From the NCBI RefSeq assembly GCF_001592045.1, contig NZ_BCWB01000037.1, positions 62,001 to 126,000 on the forward strand: a stretch of 64,000 bases of DNA, read 5' to 3'. Made by a program: the position numbers and the translations under genes. How positions within the stretch are numbered: position 1 is the first letter of the stretch; each line of letters opens with the position of its first letter. Of this stretch, positions 47,666 to 56,231 are shown one piece after another. The notes under the pieces are model-generated. The model was not told the origin of the DNA. It did no database searches and worked only from the letters and a program-made list of their open reading frames with translations. The stretch is from Thermobifida fusca NBRC 14071 = JCM 3263 (GTDB lineage Bacteria; Actinomycetota; Actinomycetes; Streptosporangiales; Streptosporangiaceae).

Positions 47666-48355
47666 CTATTCCTGCGGTGTGCTGCCGACGATCGGCACGT
47701 TGCTCCCCACGGCGGTCGCCTGGATACCGTTGGGCAGCAGCTCGACCCCGGTCACTTCGAGGTCGAAGGGGAGCCGGGGCAGTTTCATGGTGAGCGTGAG
47801 CATGCTCTCCACGGTGCTCACCGGCACGAATTCCTCGCCCAATTCGATGTTGTCCGGGGTGACGGTGAGTTCGTCGCCGTTCACCTCGATGCGGAATTCG
47901 CTGGAGAGCGAGACGCTGAACCCTTGGTAGGCGAGGTCGCCGGACATGCGCGGCGTTCCGTTAGCGGTCTCGATCACGATGCCTTGGGGCAGTCGCTTCT
48001 GCAGTTCGCTGTAGGGGAGCAGCACGGTGCCTTCGACTCCCCCGGCGACCACCCTGGGTTCCGTCAACAGGTCAGCGAAAGGCGCCTGGACGTCGGTCAG
48101 TGTCACATCGACCCGGTCGACCTGCACCTCCTCGACCGTCATCGCGCCGGTGACCACGTGGATCTCCTGATAGTTCCCGCCGATGGCCTGGGTGAGGAAC
48201 GGGAAGCCGCCGATGGTGACCTCGGGTTTGGCCGCCATCTCGTACTGGTAGGAAATCCGCTTGGCGATTTCGCTCTCTGCCGCGTAGTGCGCCCCCCTGT
48301 CGGCGACTGCTAGCAGCACCAGCAGGAAAATCAGGAGGACGAGGAACTTTCTCAT
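47666..48355 (-). CDS. LmeA-like (DUF2993) exported lipid-binding protein
   Basis: A 229-residue protein with an N-terminal hydrophobic segment (RKFLVLLIFLLVLLAVADRGAHY) acting as a signal peptide or anchor, then a DUF2993 domain. Family signatures include AESEIAKRI, PEVTIGGFPFLTQAIGGNYQEIHV and the hydrophobic beta-rich remainder ending ELLPNGIQATAVGSNVPI. In mycobacteria the related LmeA binds phospholipid and supports lipomannan elongation. Whether the same holds here is inference. It is a single gene with its own terminator. Confidence 0.85.
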   Translation of the reverse strand: MRKFLVLLIFLLVLLAVADRGAHYAAESEIAKRISYQYEMAAKPEVTIGGFPFLTQAIGGNYQEIHVVTGAMTVEEVQVDRVDVTLTDVQAPFADLLTEPRVVAGGVEGTVLLPYSELQKRLPQGIVIETANGTPRMSGDLAYQGFSVSLSSEFRIEVNGDELTVTPDNIELGEEFVPVSTVESMLTLTMKLPRLPFDLEVTGVELLPNGIQATAVGSNVPIVGSTPQE

Positions 48356-48540
48356 CGGGTTTCCAGAACACTCCGTCGATTCGGCGAGCCGCGCTGCGCT
48401 TATAACGCACCGGACGCGGGTATCGGTAGGAGATTACTGCACTCGTCCTGTTGGCCTGGTTTTGCACCGGAGTATCCCAGCGAACTTTGAGGAAACGCAC
48501 AGGATGACCTTGTCTCCGGCACTGCTCGGCTCCCTCGCTT

Positions 48541-49788
48541 CTACTCCGGCATGAGCATGTCGAGCAGCCGCTCGCCCGCCACCGCACCGGACAGGGAGAG
48601 CTCGATGACGTTGGTGGCGACCACGTACCTGGCGGAACGCCGCGCGAAGTCGATGACGTGCGGCTGCTGTTCGTGTTCTTCGTAGGCGAGCCGGTCGCGG
48701 TAGATGGCGTAGACGATGCGCTGCTGGGGGGAGCTGGCCACTGTGTGGCAGGCGTACAGGAGGGTGTCGGGTTCCTGGCGGGCGACTTCGTCAACGACGT
48801 CGGCGACGCAGGCGTCGAAGAGGTCTTCGTGGCCTTCCCGGAGCGTGTAGATGGTGATGATGCCTTGCAGTCGGGAGACCTGGGAACGCGGTGCGGGCTC
48901 CCCGTCTTCCTCGTAGTCGTCGTATTCGCTTCTCCTCCGCCGACCCCGGGCGGGAGTTTCGTCGTCCTCGTCGTAGTCGGCCCTGCGCCGTCTGCGCCGC
49001 ACTGGCTCTTCCTCCTCGTCCTCGTCGTCAATCTCGTCGTCGAAGAAGTCGTCCTCGTCGTGGTCGCGGACCCGGCGCCGTCCTCCGCGCCGGGCGGGGG
49101 CGCTGGCCCGGTGCACCGCAGCCCACAGGGCGGATACTGCACCGAGCATCATGAGCTGGCCGAGGATGCCGAGACCGAACCGGCTGACGAGGATCTCCAG
49201 AAGCGCTGCCAGCGCGATCAGCCCCACCACGCCCAGTTCGCGCTGTCCTCGTTCGGGGTCCCGGGAGAGGCGCACTCCAGCAAGGGCCGCCCCGGTGATG
49301 AGCGCCACGAGGACGAAGAGATGGACGAGGGTGAGGACGAACATCGGGATGACGTCGTAGTGGTCGGCCGCCGCCGGGTAGCTGGTGTCGTAGCGTCCAC
49401 GCAACCGGTCCATGGTGAGGATCACCAGCGGGACGATGGTGAGCGTGGTGACGACGAGACGGGTGCCGAACCGTCCGCGGGGCGACTCCACCGTGTATTC
49501 GATGGCGCCCCAGCCCAGGAAGAGCGGGCCGATGAGCCCGATCCCGATGTGCAGGAGCCGGAAGGTGGCGTTGGAGAAGTCCAGCAGCGCCGCGGGGAAC
49601 GCCGCGCTCAGCGCGATCGCGGTGGCCGTCGCGGAGACCGCCCAGGCGATGGTGGCGATGTCCGGGTACCGGTATGCGCGCACACCGAGTGACGCGGTGG
49701 CGCTCCACGCCACCAGGGCGCAAACGAATGCAAGTCCTACCTCGACCATCCCGACAATGATGCTGCACTTTCCGGGCGGAACGAGCAT
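48541..49788 (-). CDS. Polytopic membrane protein fused to an ABM domain through a charged linker
   Basis: A 415-residue protein. Residues 15-226 contain about seven hydrophobic helices (for example GLAFVCALVAWSATASLGV, LHIGIGLIGPLFLGWGAIEY, FVLTLVHLFVLVALITGAAL). Residues 232-303 form a linker of alternating acidic runs (DEDDFFDDEIDDEDEEEE) and arginine clusters (RRRRRR). Residues 305-397 form a ferredoxin-like ABM (antibiotic biosynthesis monooxygenase) domain: GIITIYTLREGHEDLFDACV, LLYACHTVASSPQQRIVYAIYRDRLAYEEHEQQPHVIDFA. ABM proteins often oxidise small aromatics or degrade heme, but many are only structural. The start might also be ATG 49749. Function unknown. Confidence 0.8.
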   Translation of the reverse strand: MLVPPGKCSIIVGMVEVGLAFVCALVAWSATASLGVRAYRYPDIATIAWAVSATATAIALSAAFPAALLDFSNATFRLLHIGIGLIGPLFLGWGAIEYTVESPRGRFGTRLVVTTLTIVPLVILTMDRLRGRYDTSYPAAADHYDVIPMFVLTLVHLFVLVALITGAALAGVRLSRDPERGQRELGVVGLIALAALLEILVSRFGLGILGQLMMLGAVSALWAAVHRASAPARRGGRRRVRDHDEDDFFDDEIDDEDEEEEPVRRRRRRADYDEDDETPARGRRRRSEYDDYEEDGEPAPRSQVSRLQGIITIYTLREGHEDLFDACVADVVDEVARQEPDTLLYACHTVASSPQQRIVYAIYRDRLAYEEHEQQPHVIDFARRSARYVVATNVIELSLSGAVAGERLLDMLMPE

Positions 49789-49893
49789 TCGTTCCCGGAA
49801 CGGACCACCAAAAGAGCGGGATCATTCTCGCATAACGGTCACACCTAACAGGTATCTGTGACTTACCTCACTCATCATAGGTGGGGATCTGCT

Positions 49894-50811
49894 ATGACGG
49901 ACTCATCCGGCATCTCGGGCCGTAGGCTCAGTTCCATGTGGAGCCGTCTCCGAGACCGTGGCCCCAGCCGTACCGCATTCACCGGAGCGGCCTCCGTCAC
50001 GGCGTCGACCCGACTCTCCTCTCCGGTACCGCGCTCGCCCAGTTTCGACCGCACCGCCGCCTTCTTCGACGTGGACAACACGCTGATGCGCGGCGCCTCG
50101 CTCTACTACTTCGCCCGCGGACTGGCAGCACGGAAGCTCTTCACCACCCGCGACCTGATCCGCTTCGGCTGGGGGCAGCTCGTTTTCCGCTTCAGCGGGG
50201 CGGAGCAGCGGCATCACATCAACGAGGCATGCGAAACGGCGCTCGCGTTCGTCGCCGGGCGCAAGGTCTCCGACCTCGTCGCCTTGTGCGAGGAGATCTA
50301 CGACGAGACCGTGGCCGACCGCATCTGGGAAGGGGCCCGGCGGCTGGTCTACCGGCACCTCAATGCCGGACAGCGGGTCTGGCTGGTCACCGCGACCCCG
50401 GTCGAACTCGCCGACATCATCAAACGCCGCCTCGGGCTGACCGGAGCGCTGGGCACGGTCGCCGAATCAGTGAACGGGGTGTACACGGGGCGTCTCGTGG
50501 GGGACCTGTTACACGGGGCTGCCAAAGCCGAAGCGGTCCGCAAGCTCGCGAAGCTCGAAGGACTCGACCTCGCGCAGTGCACCGCCTACAGCGACTCCTA
50601 CAACGACCTTCCGCTGCTGTCCCTGGTAGGCCACCCCAACGCGGTCAACCCGGACGACGCTCTGCATCGGCACGCCCAAGCGCACGGCTGGCCGGTGCAC
50701 GACTTCCGCAGGCACCGCACCGCCCTCACCGTCGGCCTGCCGTCCGCCATGGCAGGCGCCCTGGCCGGAGGAGCCCTCGTCGGGCTGCTCCGGAATCGTC
50801 GACGCGGTTGA
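49894..50811 (+). CDS. HAD-IB family hydrolase (SerB1-like)
   Basis: A 305-residue HAD-superfamily phosphatase. Motif I is in AAFFDVDNTLMRGASLYYFA (nucleophile Asp59 and Asp61). Motif II is LVTATPVELADI, motif III the Lys near AAKAEAVRKLAKLEG, and motif IV AYSDSYNDLPLLSLVG. The C-terminal segment after residue 280 contains a short hydrophobic stretch (LPSAMAGALAGGALVGLL), possibly membrane-associated. The family includes phosphoserine phosphatase-like enzymes; the true substrate is unproven. The N-terminal 50 residues are low-complexity, and ATG 49936 is an alternative start. It is divergent from the ABM membrane gene. Confidence 0.9.
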   Translation: MTDSSGISGRRLSSMWSRLRDRGPSRTAFTGAASVTASTRLSSPVPRSPSFDRTAAFFDVDNTLMRGASLYYFARGLAARKLFTTRDLIRFGWGQLVFRFSGAEQRHHINEACETALAFVAGRKVSDLVALCEEIYDETVADRIWEGARRLVYRHLNAGQRVWLVTATPVELADIIKRRLGLTGALGTVAESVNGVYTGRLVGDLLHGAAKAEAVRKLAKLEGLDLAQCTAYSDSYNDLPLLSLVGHPNAVNPDDALHRHAQAHGWPVHDFRRHRTALTVGLPSAMAGALAGGALVGLLRNRRRG

Positions 50812-50852
50812 GAACGCGGGGAGAGAAAGCCCGTACCGGGCCGCTACGCCGC

Positions 50853-51860
50853 TCAGGTGCTGCGTGCCGGGCGACGCCGGCGCACGGAAAGCACACGCGA
50901 GGTCGCCGCCCAGGCAGCCACGTAACTGTCGAAGGCCTCCTGAGAGGTGTAGGTCGGAGACCAGTTGAGGACCCGCTGGACCTCAGTGCAGTCCAGCATC
51001 CGGGGCGTGCCCAAGCGCCGCAGTTGCTCCGGTGAGTAGGCCAACCGGTCGCGGCCTGCCAGACTGCTCAGCACGCGCAGTCCAGGGGCAGGCATCGGCA
51101 GCTTCATGGACCGCCCGGTCCGGCGCAGGCATTGTGACAAGGGGATCGTCCCCGGAGCGGCCACGTCGAACACGCCTTCCCGATCGACGAGCGCCATCCG
51201 TCGGATCACTTCCACCCCGTCGTCCTCGTGGAGGAACTGCATCCGGGGGTCGTGGCCGGGGAGCACCGGCACCCAGCGCCGCCCCAGGTAGCGCGTGAGC
51301 GGAGAGTCCACCGACGGGCCCATGAGATCGGCAAAGCGCAGCACCGCGATCGACAGGTCGGGACGGCGGCGGGCCAGGCCGCGGACGTAGCGTTCCGCTT
51401 TGGCGGCTTCCATGGCCTCGTGGAGGCGGGCCCGTGCCGCCTTGCGTGCCCGGGCCTTCGTCGCTTCTGGAACCGACTGCCCTGGCTCGGACAGACAATC
51501 GTAGACCGCGACCGTCGAACGCACCACAAGCCTGCGCACGGTCGTAGACCGCTGGCAGGCCGCCAGCAGTTGCATCGTGCCCAGGACCCCGTTGCCTGTC
51601 CTGTCTTCCCGCCCGTTGTGCGACGGTGCGAGAGCCAGCCGGAGGTGCAGCACCGTGTCTGCACCGGAATCCTGGACGGCCTCGGCAAGGCTGCCGTCGT
51701 GCAGTTCAGCCCGGATGAACTCCGCCCGCCCCAGCGGGTGCTCGGGTTCCACCGAGTCCACCCCGACCACCCGGGCTACTTCGGGATGGTCTTGGAGCGC
51801 GGTAGCCACCCTGGCCCCCAGATAGTCGGAGACCCCGGTAACGAGCACGACGCGGGCCAT
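50853..51860 (-). CDS. NAD-dependent epimerase/dehydratase
   Basis: A 335-residue extended SDR. It opens ARVVLVTGVSDYLGARVATAL, a TGxxxxxG cofactor motif, with VVGVDSVEP as the second strand. A catalytic YxxxK is not clearly present, since the RYVRGLARRRPDL segment replaces it, so the chemistry is uncertain. The length matches the GalE2-like actinobacterial epimerase that in Mycobacterium adjoins the bS22 gene. The same arrangement is seen here: bS22 lies just upstream on the same strand. Confidence 0.82.
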   Translation of the reverse strand: MARVVLVTGVSDYLGARVATALQDHPEVARVVGVDSVEPEHPLGRAEFIRAELHDGSLAEAVQDSGADTVLHLRLALAPSHNGREDRTGNGVLGTMQLLAACQRSTTVRRLVVRSTVAVYDCLSEPGQSVPEATKARARKAARARLHEAMEAAKAERYVRGLARRRPDLSIAVLRFADLMGPSVDSPLTRYLGRRWVPVLPGHDPRMQFLHEDDGVEVIRRMALVDREGVFDVAAPGTIPLSQCLRRTGRSMKLPMPAPGLRVLSSLAGRDRLAYSPEQLRRLGTPRMLDCTEVQRVLNWSPTYTSQEAFDSYVAAWAATSRVLSVRRRRPARST

Positions 51861-51982
51861 ATCGAGACTCCTTCGACTGGCTGGCGGCAGTAGCGAGGTT
51901 CTTCTCCGCGTCGCCCGGCCGCCGTGCCGTTGGGGGCCGGCAGGGGGTCGGCGCCGTCAGGCGTCCGCGGAGACAGAAAAGC

Positions 51983-52081
51983 CTACTTCTTGTTGCGGCG
52001 TGCGATGCGGGTCTTCTTCAGAAGCTTGCGGTGCTTCTTCTTCGCCATGCGCTTGCGACGCTTTTTAACAACTGACCCCAT
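51983..52081 (-). CDS. Small ribosomal protein bS22-like (AURKAIP1/COX24 domain)
   Basis: A 32-residue strongly basic peptide starting [19 protein letters not shown]. It matches the actinobacterial AURKAIP1/COX24-domain mini-protein known as bS22, which binds the small ribosomal subunit in mycobacteria. A GAGG-type site lies upstream of ATG 52081. It is next to the epimerase gene, as in Mycobacterium. It is easily missed because it is so short. Confidence 0.9.
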   Translation of the reverse strand: MGSVVKKRRKRMAKKKHRKLLKKTRIARRNKK

Positions 52082-52287
52082 GGGATCACCACCTCGGTTT
52101 GACACGGACAGAGACATGACACGACGGGCGACTTTGGACAGGGGACCGGCCCGCCGTCTCGAAGGCGCCGGACGCCCCGCCGGGGCGCGGCACCGGGCGA
52201 GCCGCCCCAACCGAGGCGGTTGCCCAAAGGGCTAGCGTACCCGCTTCCGCCGCTGGCCGAACGCGGCTAGGGCAGAAAGCCTCGTGC

Positions 52288-52923
52288 TCAGGCACCCGGA
52301 ACCGAGGAGCTGCCCGGGTAGAGGGAAGCCGCCGGTTCCGCGTAGGAGACGCCGACCAGCCGTTCCTCTTCGAAGGTCAGCGAGGTGACGCTCGCCAGGT
52401 TGCACTGGCGCCGGTCCGGCCGATGCCACAGGCGCCGCTGTTCTGCTGCCCGCCGGGTCACCCAGATGGGCAACTGGTGGCTGACGCACACCGCTTCCCG
52501 GCCCCACGCTTCTTTGCGTACCTGGCCGATCACCTCGTTCATCCGCTGCACGATTTTGCGGTACGGCTCCCCCCACGAGGGCAGGAAGGGGTTGTACAGC
52601 CTGCGCCAGGTGCGCGGGTTGGCGATCGAACGCGAGGTGAAGGCCATGCCCTGGAAATGGTTGGCCGCCTCCACCAGCCGCTCGTCCACGGTGATCGGCA
52701 GGCCGAACGCGGCAGAGATGGGTTCCGCAGTCTCCCGGGCCCGTTCCAGCGGCGAAGAGTACAGCACCGCGATATCGCGCCCGGTGAACCACTTCGCCGC
52801 GAGTTCGGCCATCTGCCGCCCTCGCTCGCTCAAGTGGAAGTTGGGCAGTCTGCCGTAGAGGATTCCCTCGGGGTTGTGGACTTCACCGTGCCGGAGCAGG
52901 TGGATGACGGTGGTCGTGGACAT
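52288..52923 (-). CDS. Histidine phosphatase family protein (phosphoglycerate mutase-like)
   Basis: A 211-residue protein. The catalytic His12 is in VIHLLRHGEVHNPEGILYGRLPN. LYSSPLERARETAEPISAAFG supplies the second Arg, and AVCVSHQLPIWVTRRAAE the second His. ATG 52923 is preceded by AGAAGGAAAA. The members dephosphorylate small metabolites or act as mutases; the substrate is unknown. In Streptomyces a similar gene lies beside hemL, as here. Confidence 0.9.
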   Translation of the reverse strand: MSTTTVIHLLRHGEVHNPEGILYGRLPNFHLSERGRQMAELAAKWFTGRDIAVLYSSPLERARETAEPISAAFGLPITVDERLVEAANHFQGMAFTSRSIANPRTWRRLYNPFLPSWGEPYRKIVQRMNEVIGQVRKEAWGREAVCVSHQLPIWVTRRAAEQRRLWHRPDRRQCNLASVTSLTFEEERLVGVSYAEPAASLYPGSSSVPGA

Positions 52924-53091
52924 ATGCCGGACTGTTTTCCTTCTGGTTCGTTCCTGACCCGTTTCCCACTGTGGCACAACTCGGGCGGAAGTGGACTGAC
53001 CACGGCCCTTCGCCGTACCGTCCACAGCCCGCGGCACCCCGTCCGCGCTGCTGCCCGGGCAGCGCCCGTGCCTTTCCTCCGGCACAGGGAA

Positions 53092-53134
53092 ACAGCACCC
53101 CCGGCCCCGGAGCGGCGGGGCCGAGGGGTGCTGT
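53092..53134. terminator. Terminator of hemL
   Basis: A stem with outer perfect 10-bp arms (ACAGCACCCC 53092-53101, complement 53125-53134) and an inner CGGCCCC/GGGGCCG arm, beginning about 16 bases after the hemL stop on the minus strand. Confidence 0.7.
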
Positions 53135-53149
53135 CGGTGTGGCGTGCCG

Positions 53150-54442
53150 CTAGGCGACCTGGGCGGCTGCTTTCGCCGCGGCAGGAAGCGCGGAGACGAC
53201 CCGGTCCAGGGCAGCGTCGTCATGCGCGGCGGAGAAGAACCACGCTTCGAATGCGGCGGGCGGCAGGTACACGCCCTGCTCCAGCATCGCCTGGAAGAAC
53301 GCCGCGTACCGCGCGGTGTTCTGCGCGCGGGCGCCGTCGAAGTCGACGACTTCTGTGTCGGTGAAGAACACCGTGAACAGGTTGCCGCCGTGTTGGATGC
53401 GGTGCGGCACCCCTTCAGCGGTCAGCGCCTCGCTCACCGCGGCGGAGACCCGCGCCGCGGCAGCGTCGATGTGCGCGTAGACCTCGGGTGTGGCGTTCCG
53501 CAGGGTGGCAAGGCCGGCGGCGGTGGCCAGCGGGTTGCCTGACAGGGTGCCCGCCTGGTAGACGGAGCCCTCCGGGCTGAGCTGGTCCATCAGGTCGGCG
53601 CGTCCACCGAACGCGGCAGCGGGCAGTCCACCGCCCATGACCTTGCCGAAGGTCATGAGGTCCGGGGCGACTCCTTCAAGGCCGTACCATCCCGACGGGC
53701 TGACGCGGAACCCGGTGAGCACCTCGTCGAGGATGAGCAGTGCCCCGTGGCGGGCGGTGATCTCCCGCAGTTTGGCGTTGAAACCGTCGCGGGGCGGGAC
53801 CACACCCATGTTGGCGGGGCAGGCTTCGGCGATGACGCAGGCGATCTCGTCGCCGGCTTCGGCGAAGGCCGCTTCGACCGCAGCGATGTCGTTGTAGGGC
53901 AGCACGATGGTGTCTGCTGCGCTGGCCCCGGTCACGCCCGGCGAGTCGGGGAGGGCGAAGGTGGCCACCCCTGATCCGGCAGCGGCCAGCAGCGCGTCCA
54001 CGTGGCCGTGGTAGTTTCCGGCGAATTTGACCACTTTGGCGCGCCCGGTGGCCCCGCGGGCCAGGCGGATCGCGGACATCGTGGCCTCGGTGCCCGAGTT
54101 GACCAGCCGCACTTTCTCAACCGGGGTGCGCGACACGATCTCTTCTGCCAGCTCCACCTCGGCTTCGGTCGGCGCCCCGTAGGACGTCCCCTGGGCGGCT
54201 GCTTTCGCCAGTGCCTCAACGACTGCGGGGTGGGCGTGGCCGAGGATCAGCGGCCCCCACGAGCAGATGAGGTCCACATAGGTGTTCCCGTCGGCGTCGG
54301 TGAGGTACGGGCCCTTACCGGAGACCATGAACGGAGGCGTGCCGCCCACCGCTTTGAACGCCCGGACCGGGGAGTTCACCCCGCCGGGGATGACGGATCG
54401 GGCACGGTTGAACAGCTCATGCGATTTCAGATGAGTAGCCAC
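53150..54442 (-). CDS. hemL: Glutamate-1-semialdehyde 2,1-aminomutase
   Basis: A 430-residue PLP enzyme of the C5 heme pathway. It contains [20 protein letters not shown] at the N-terminus (a hallmark of HemL), [31 protein letters not shown], the Asp of [13 protein letters not shown] and the PLP lysine Lys267 in [18 protein letters not shown]. It converts glutamate-1-semialdehyde to 5-aminolevulinate. Start is GTG 54442. It is separated from hemB/hemD/hemC by rraA, pglX and the prim-pol-like gene. Confidence 0.97.
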   Translation of the reverse strand: MATHLKSHELFNRARSVIPGGVNSPVRAFKAVGGTPPFMVSGKGPYLTDADGNTYVDLICSWGPLILGHAHPAVVEALAKAAAQGTSYGAPTEAEVELAEEIVSRTPVEKVRLVNSGTEATMSAIRLARGATGRAKVVKFAGNYHGHVDALLAAAGSGVATFALPDSPGVTGASAADTIVLPYNDIAAVEAAFAEAGDEIACVIAEACPANMGVVPPRDGFNAKLREITARHGALLILDEVLTGFRVSPSGWYGLEGVAPDLMTFGKVMGGGLPAAAFGGRADLMDQLSPEGSVYQAGTLSGNPLATAAGLATLRNATPEVYAHIDAAAARVSAAVSEALTAEGVPHRIQHGGNLFTVFFTDTEVVDFDGARAQNTARYAAFFQAMLEQGVYLPPAAFEAWFFSAAHDDAALDRVVSALPAAAKAAAQVA

Positions 54443-55153
54443 GCTTTCAGTCTGTCAGCCCTCGGCCTGGAACCGTCACCGGGACATTCGACGGGTGGCG
54501 GCGTGCCTTCCGCCTTGTCCCGCGGCTCTCCAGGGCCGCGGAACTCGCGAGGGGGTTCCGCAAGCTTCACGCCCCCGAACGGGCCTGCTGTGGCGAGGCA
54601 GCTGGTCCCCAAGCTGCACCCGGTTTCGGTGGAGAACTGAGCAGACAGCAATAACAGACGACCATATTTCGGCCAATGGAAGACCGGAATAGGGGTGTTG
54701 TGGTCGGTAGCCTGCCGATGCGGGTGTCCTCGGGCCCGTTCTGATCGGGGGCGTTCCGCCGTCTAGGCCCCGCGATGCGGGATGACCTGCCCCTCTTTGC
54801 TGTGGAAAAGCCGCGGCGCATGGTTTCTCGGGCGGCCCTGAGGTGGATCCGGCCGTGTCGCGGATCAGGCGCGCCGCTTGCCGATCGGGTGAACGACTTA
54901 CTCGGAAGGCCCGCTTCCTGGCCGGTGGGAGGAGAACCGCTCCTGAGCCCGCCGGGCCCGCGCTCCGGCCCGCCGACTGCGCGGCGGCTCCCCCTCGGGG
55001 AACGGCGTGCCGCCGTGCTGCCTCGGGCCGGGACGGTCGCGGCGACCCGGCCGCAAGGACGCAGTAAACCGGAGGGTAACTTAAGACGCGTCCACGCTTC
55101 CGGGGCTTCCCGCACCGATTCCGGCCCCGCTATCGACAACCGCGGAGGACGCG
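54443..55153. other. 711-bp intergenic region between hemL and rraA
   Basis: Divergent promoters must lie here. I saw no frame with plausible codon use and motifs; fragments that look coding (for instance minus-strand 54427-54651) have random composition. Several short inverted repeats occur, as expected in GC-rich DNA. No RNA gene was identified. Confidence 0.45.
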
Positions 55154-55645
55154 ATGTCCACACCCTTCGCCACTGCCGACCTCATCGACGCCTACGGTGA
55201 CGAACTCGCCAGTTGCGAGCTCCAGTTCCGCCAGTTCGGCGGGGTACGGGCCTTCTTCGGCCCCATCCAGACCATCAAGTGCCATGAAGACAATGCCCTC
55301 GTCAAAGAAGTCCTCAACCAGCCCGGGGACGGCCGGGTGCTCGTCGTCGACGGGGGCAGCTCCCTGCGGTCTGCGCTGATGGGCGACATGATCGCCCGGG
55401 CTGCCGAACGCAACGGCTGGGCAGGAGTGGTGATCAACGGCGCGGTCCGCGACGTCGCCGAACTGGCCACGCTGTCCCTCGGCATCAAGGCGCTGGGCTC
55501 CAACCCCCGCAAGTCCGCTAAGGCAGGCGCGGGCCAAGTAGGCGTGAATGTTGCCTTCGGTCAAGTAGTATTCACTCCGGGTGCATGGCTGTACAGCGAC
55601 GAAGACGGAATCGTCGTCAGCGCCAAAGAGCTGTCTTTGCCCTGA
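55154..55645 (+). CDS. rraA: RraA-family protein (HMG/OAA aldolase-type)
   Basis: A 163-residue protein of the RraA family. It contains [16 protein letters not shown], the [17 protein letters not shown] loop and [21 protein letters not shown], in which the conserved Arg-Asp pair binds metal and substrate. RraA in E. coli inhibits RNase E; related proteins are 4-hydroxy-4-methyl-2-oxoglutarate/oxaloacetate aldolases, and actinobacterial members are more likely aldolases. CGGAGGA upstream of ATG 55154 is a good ribosome-binding site. Confidence 0.92.
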   Translation: MSTPFATADLIDAYGDELASCELQFRQFGGVRAFFGPIQTIKCHEDNALVKEVLNQPGDGRVLVVDGGSSLRSALMGDMIARAAERNGWAGVVINGAVRDVAELATLSLGIKALGSNPRKSAKAGAGQVGVNVAFGQVVFTPGAWLYSDEDGIVVSAKELSLP

Positions 55646-55675
55646 CCTGGCAGCCAGCCCCGTGCCGGTGAGGGA

Positions 55676-55703
55676 ACCGGTGACCACCACGGTGGCCACC
55701 GGT
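55676..55703. terminator. Near-palindrome after rraA
   Basis: A 28-bp near-palindrome with outer arms ACCGGTG and CACCGGT starts 30 bases after the rraA stop. It could fold as a terminator hairpin. Confidence 0.5.
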
Positions 55704-55753
55704 GGGAGACATCCGTCAACCCTGCCCTCACGGGTAACGACGGTGTTGGTAGA

Positions 55754-55813
55754 GGTCGTGTCCCGACGTGCCCCCCTTTTTTCCATCTCCCCCTGGTACG
55801 CCGGGACACGACC
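55754..55813. repeat. Spaced 12-bp inverted repeat upstream of pglX
   Basis: GGTCGTGTCCCG (55754-55765) and its exact complement CGGGACACGACC (55802-55813) flank a 36-base pyrimidine-rich spacer containing a run of six Ts. It could be a regulator site pair or a hairpin with a large loop. It lies about 420 bases upstream of pglX. Confidence 0.5.
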
Positions 55814-56231
55814 CGTCTGCGGCGGGTGGACGGGACATGCCGGGGATGCCCGCCCACCCGAGTTCAGGCGCGTTCATCCAGGCGCCGCAGCCGTGGGAAA
55901 CGGCTGTCACCACTCCCCAGCGCCTTGCGACTCCACTGTCCACACGGCCCCGCACACACCGAGTTGCAACGCTCGGTGAATGCTCTGCTTCAGAATGTTA
56001 CCCCTCCACGTTGGCCACGTGGGTCGATTCGCGATTTTCCCTGCACCAACCTCTTCCGCCCCGAAACCCGGTCGCATCCCGCCCGGATTCGGCATAAATG
56101 CCCCGCCCTGGTAGGCAGCAGCCTCACCTGGGGCTGAATCTCGTATTCCACCCCTGCTCATAGGCCTGCACCTGGCAGGATGAAAAGCGCGTGTGCCTGG
56201 AGAGCCGAAGCGAATCATCGAGGGAGGCGCG

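Larger units (their letters stand above)
55646..56231. other. Intergenic region between rraA and pglX
   Basis: 586 bases. It starts with a near-palindrome that is probably the rraA terminator, and contains a spaced repeat (see separate entries). From about 55900 to 56120 it is less GC-rich, as expected of promoter DNA. No coding frame was recognised. Confidence 0.5.
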
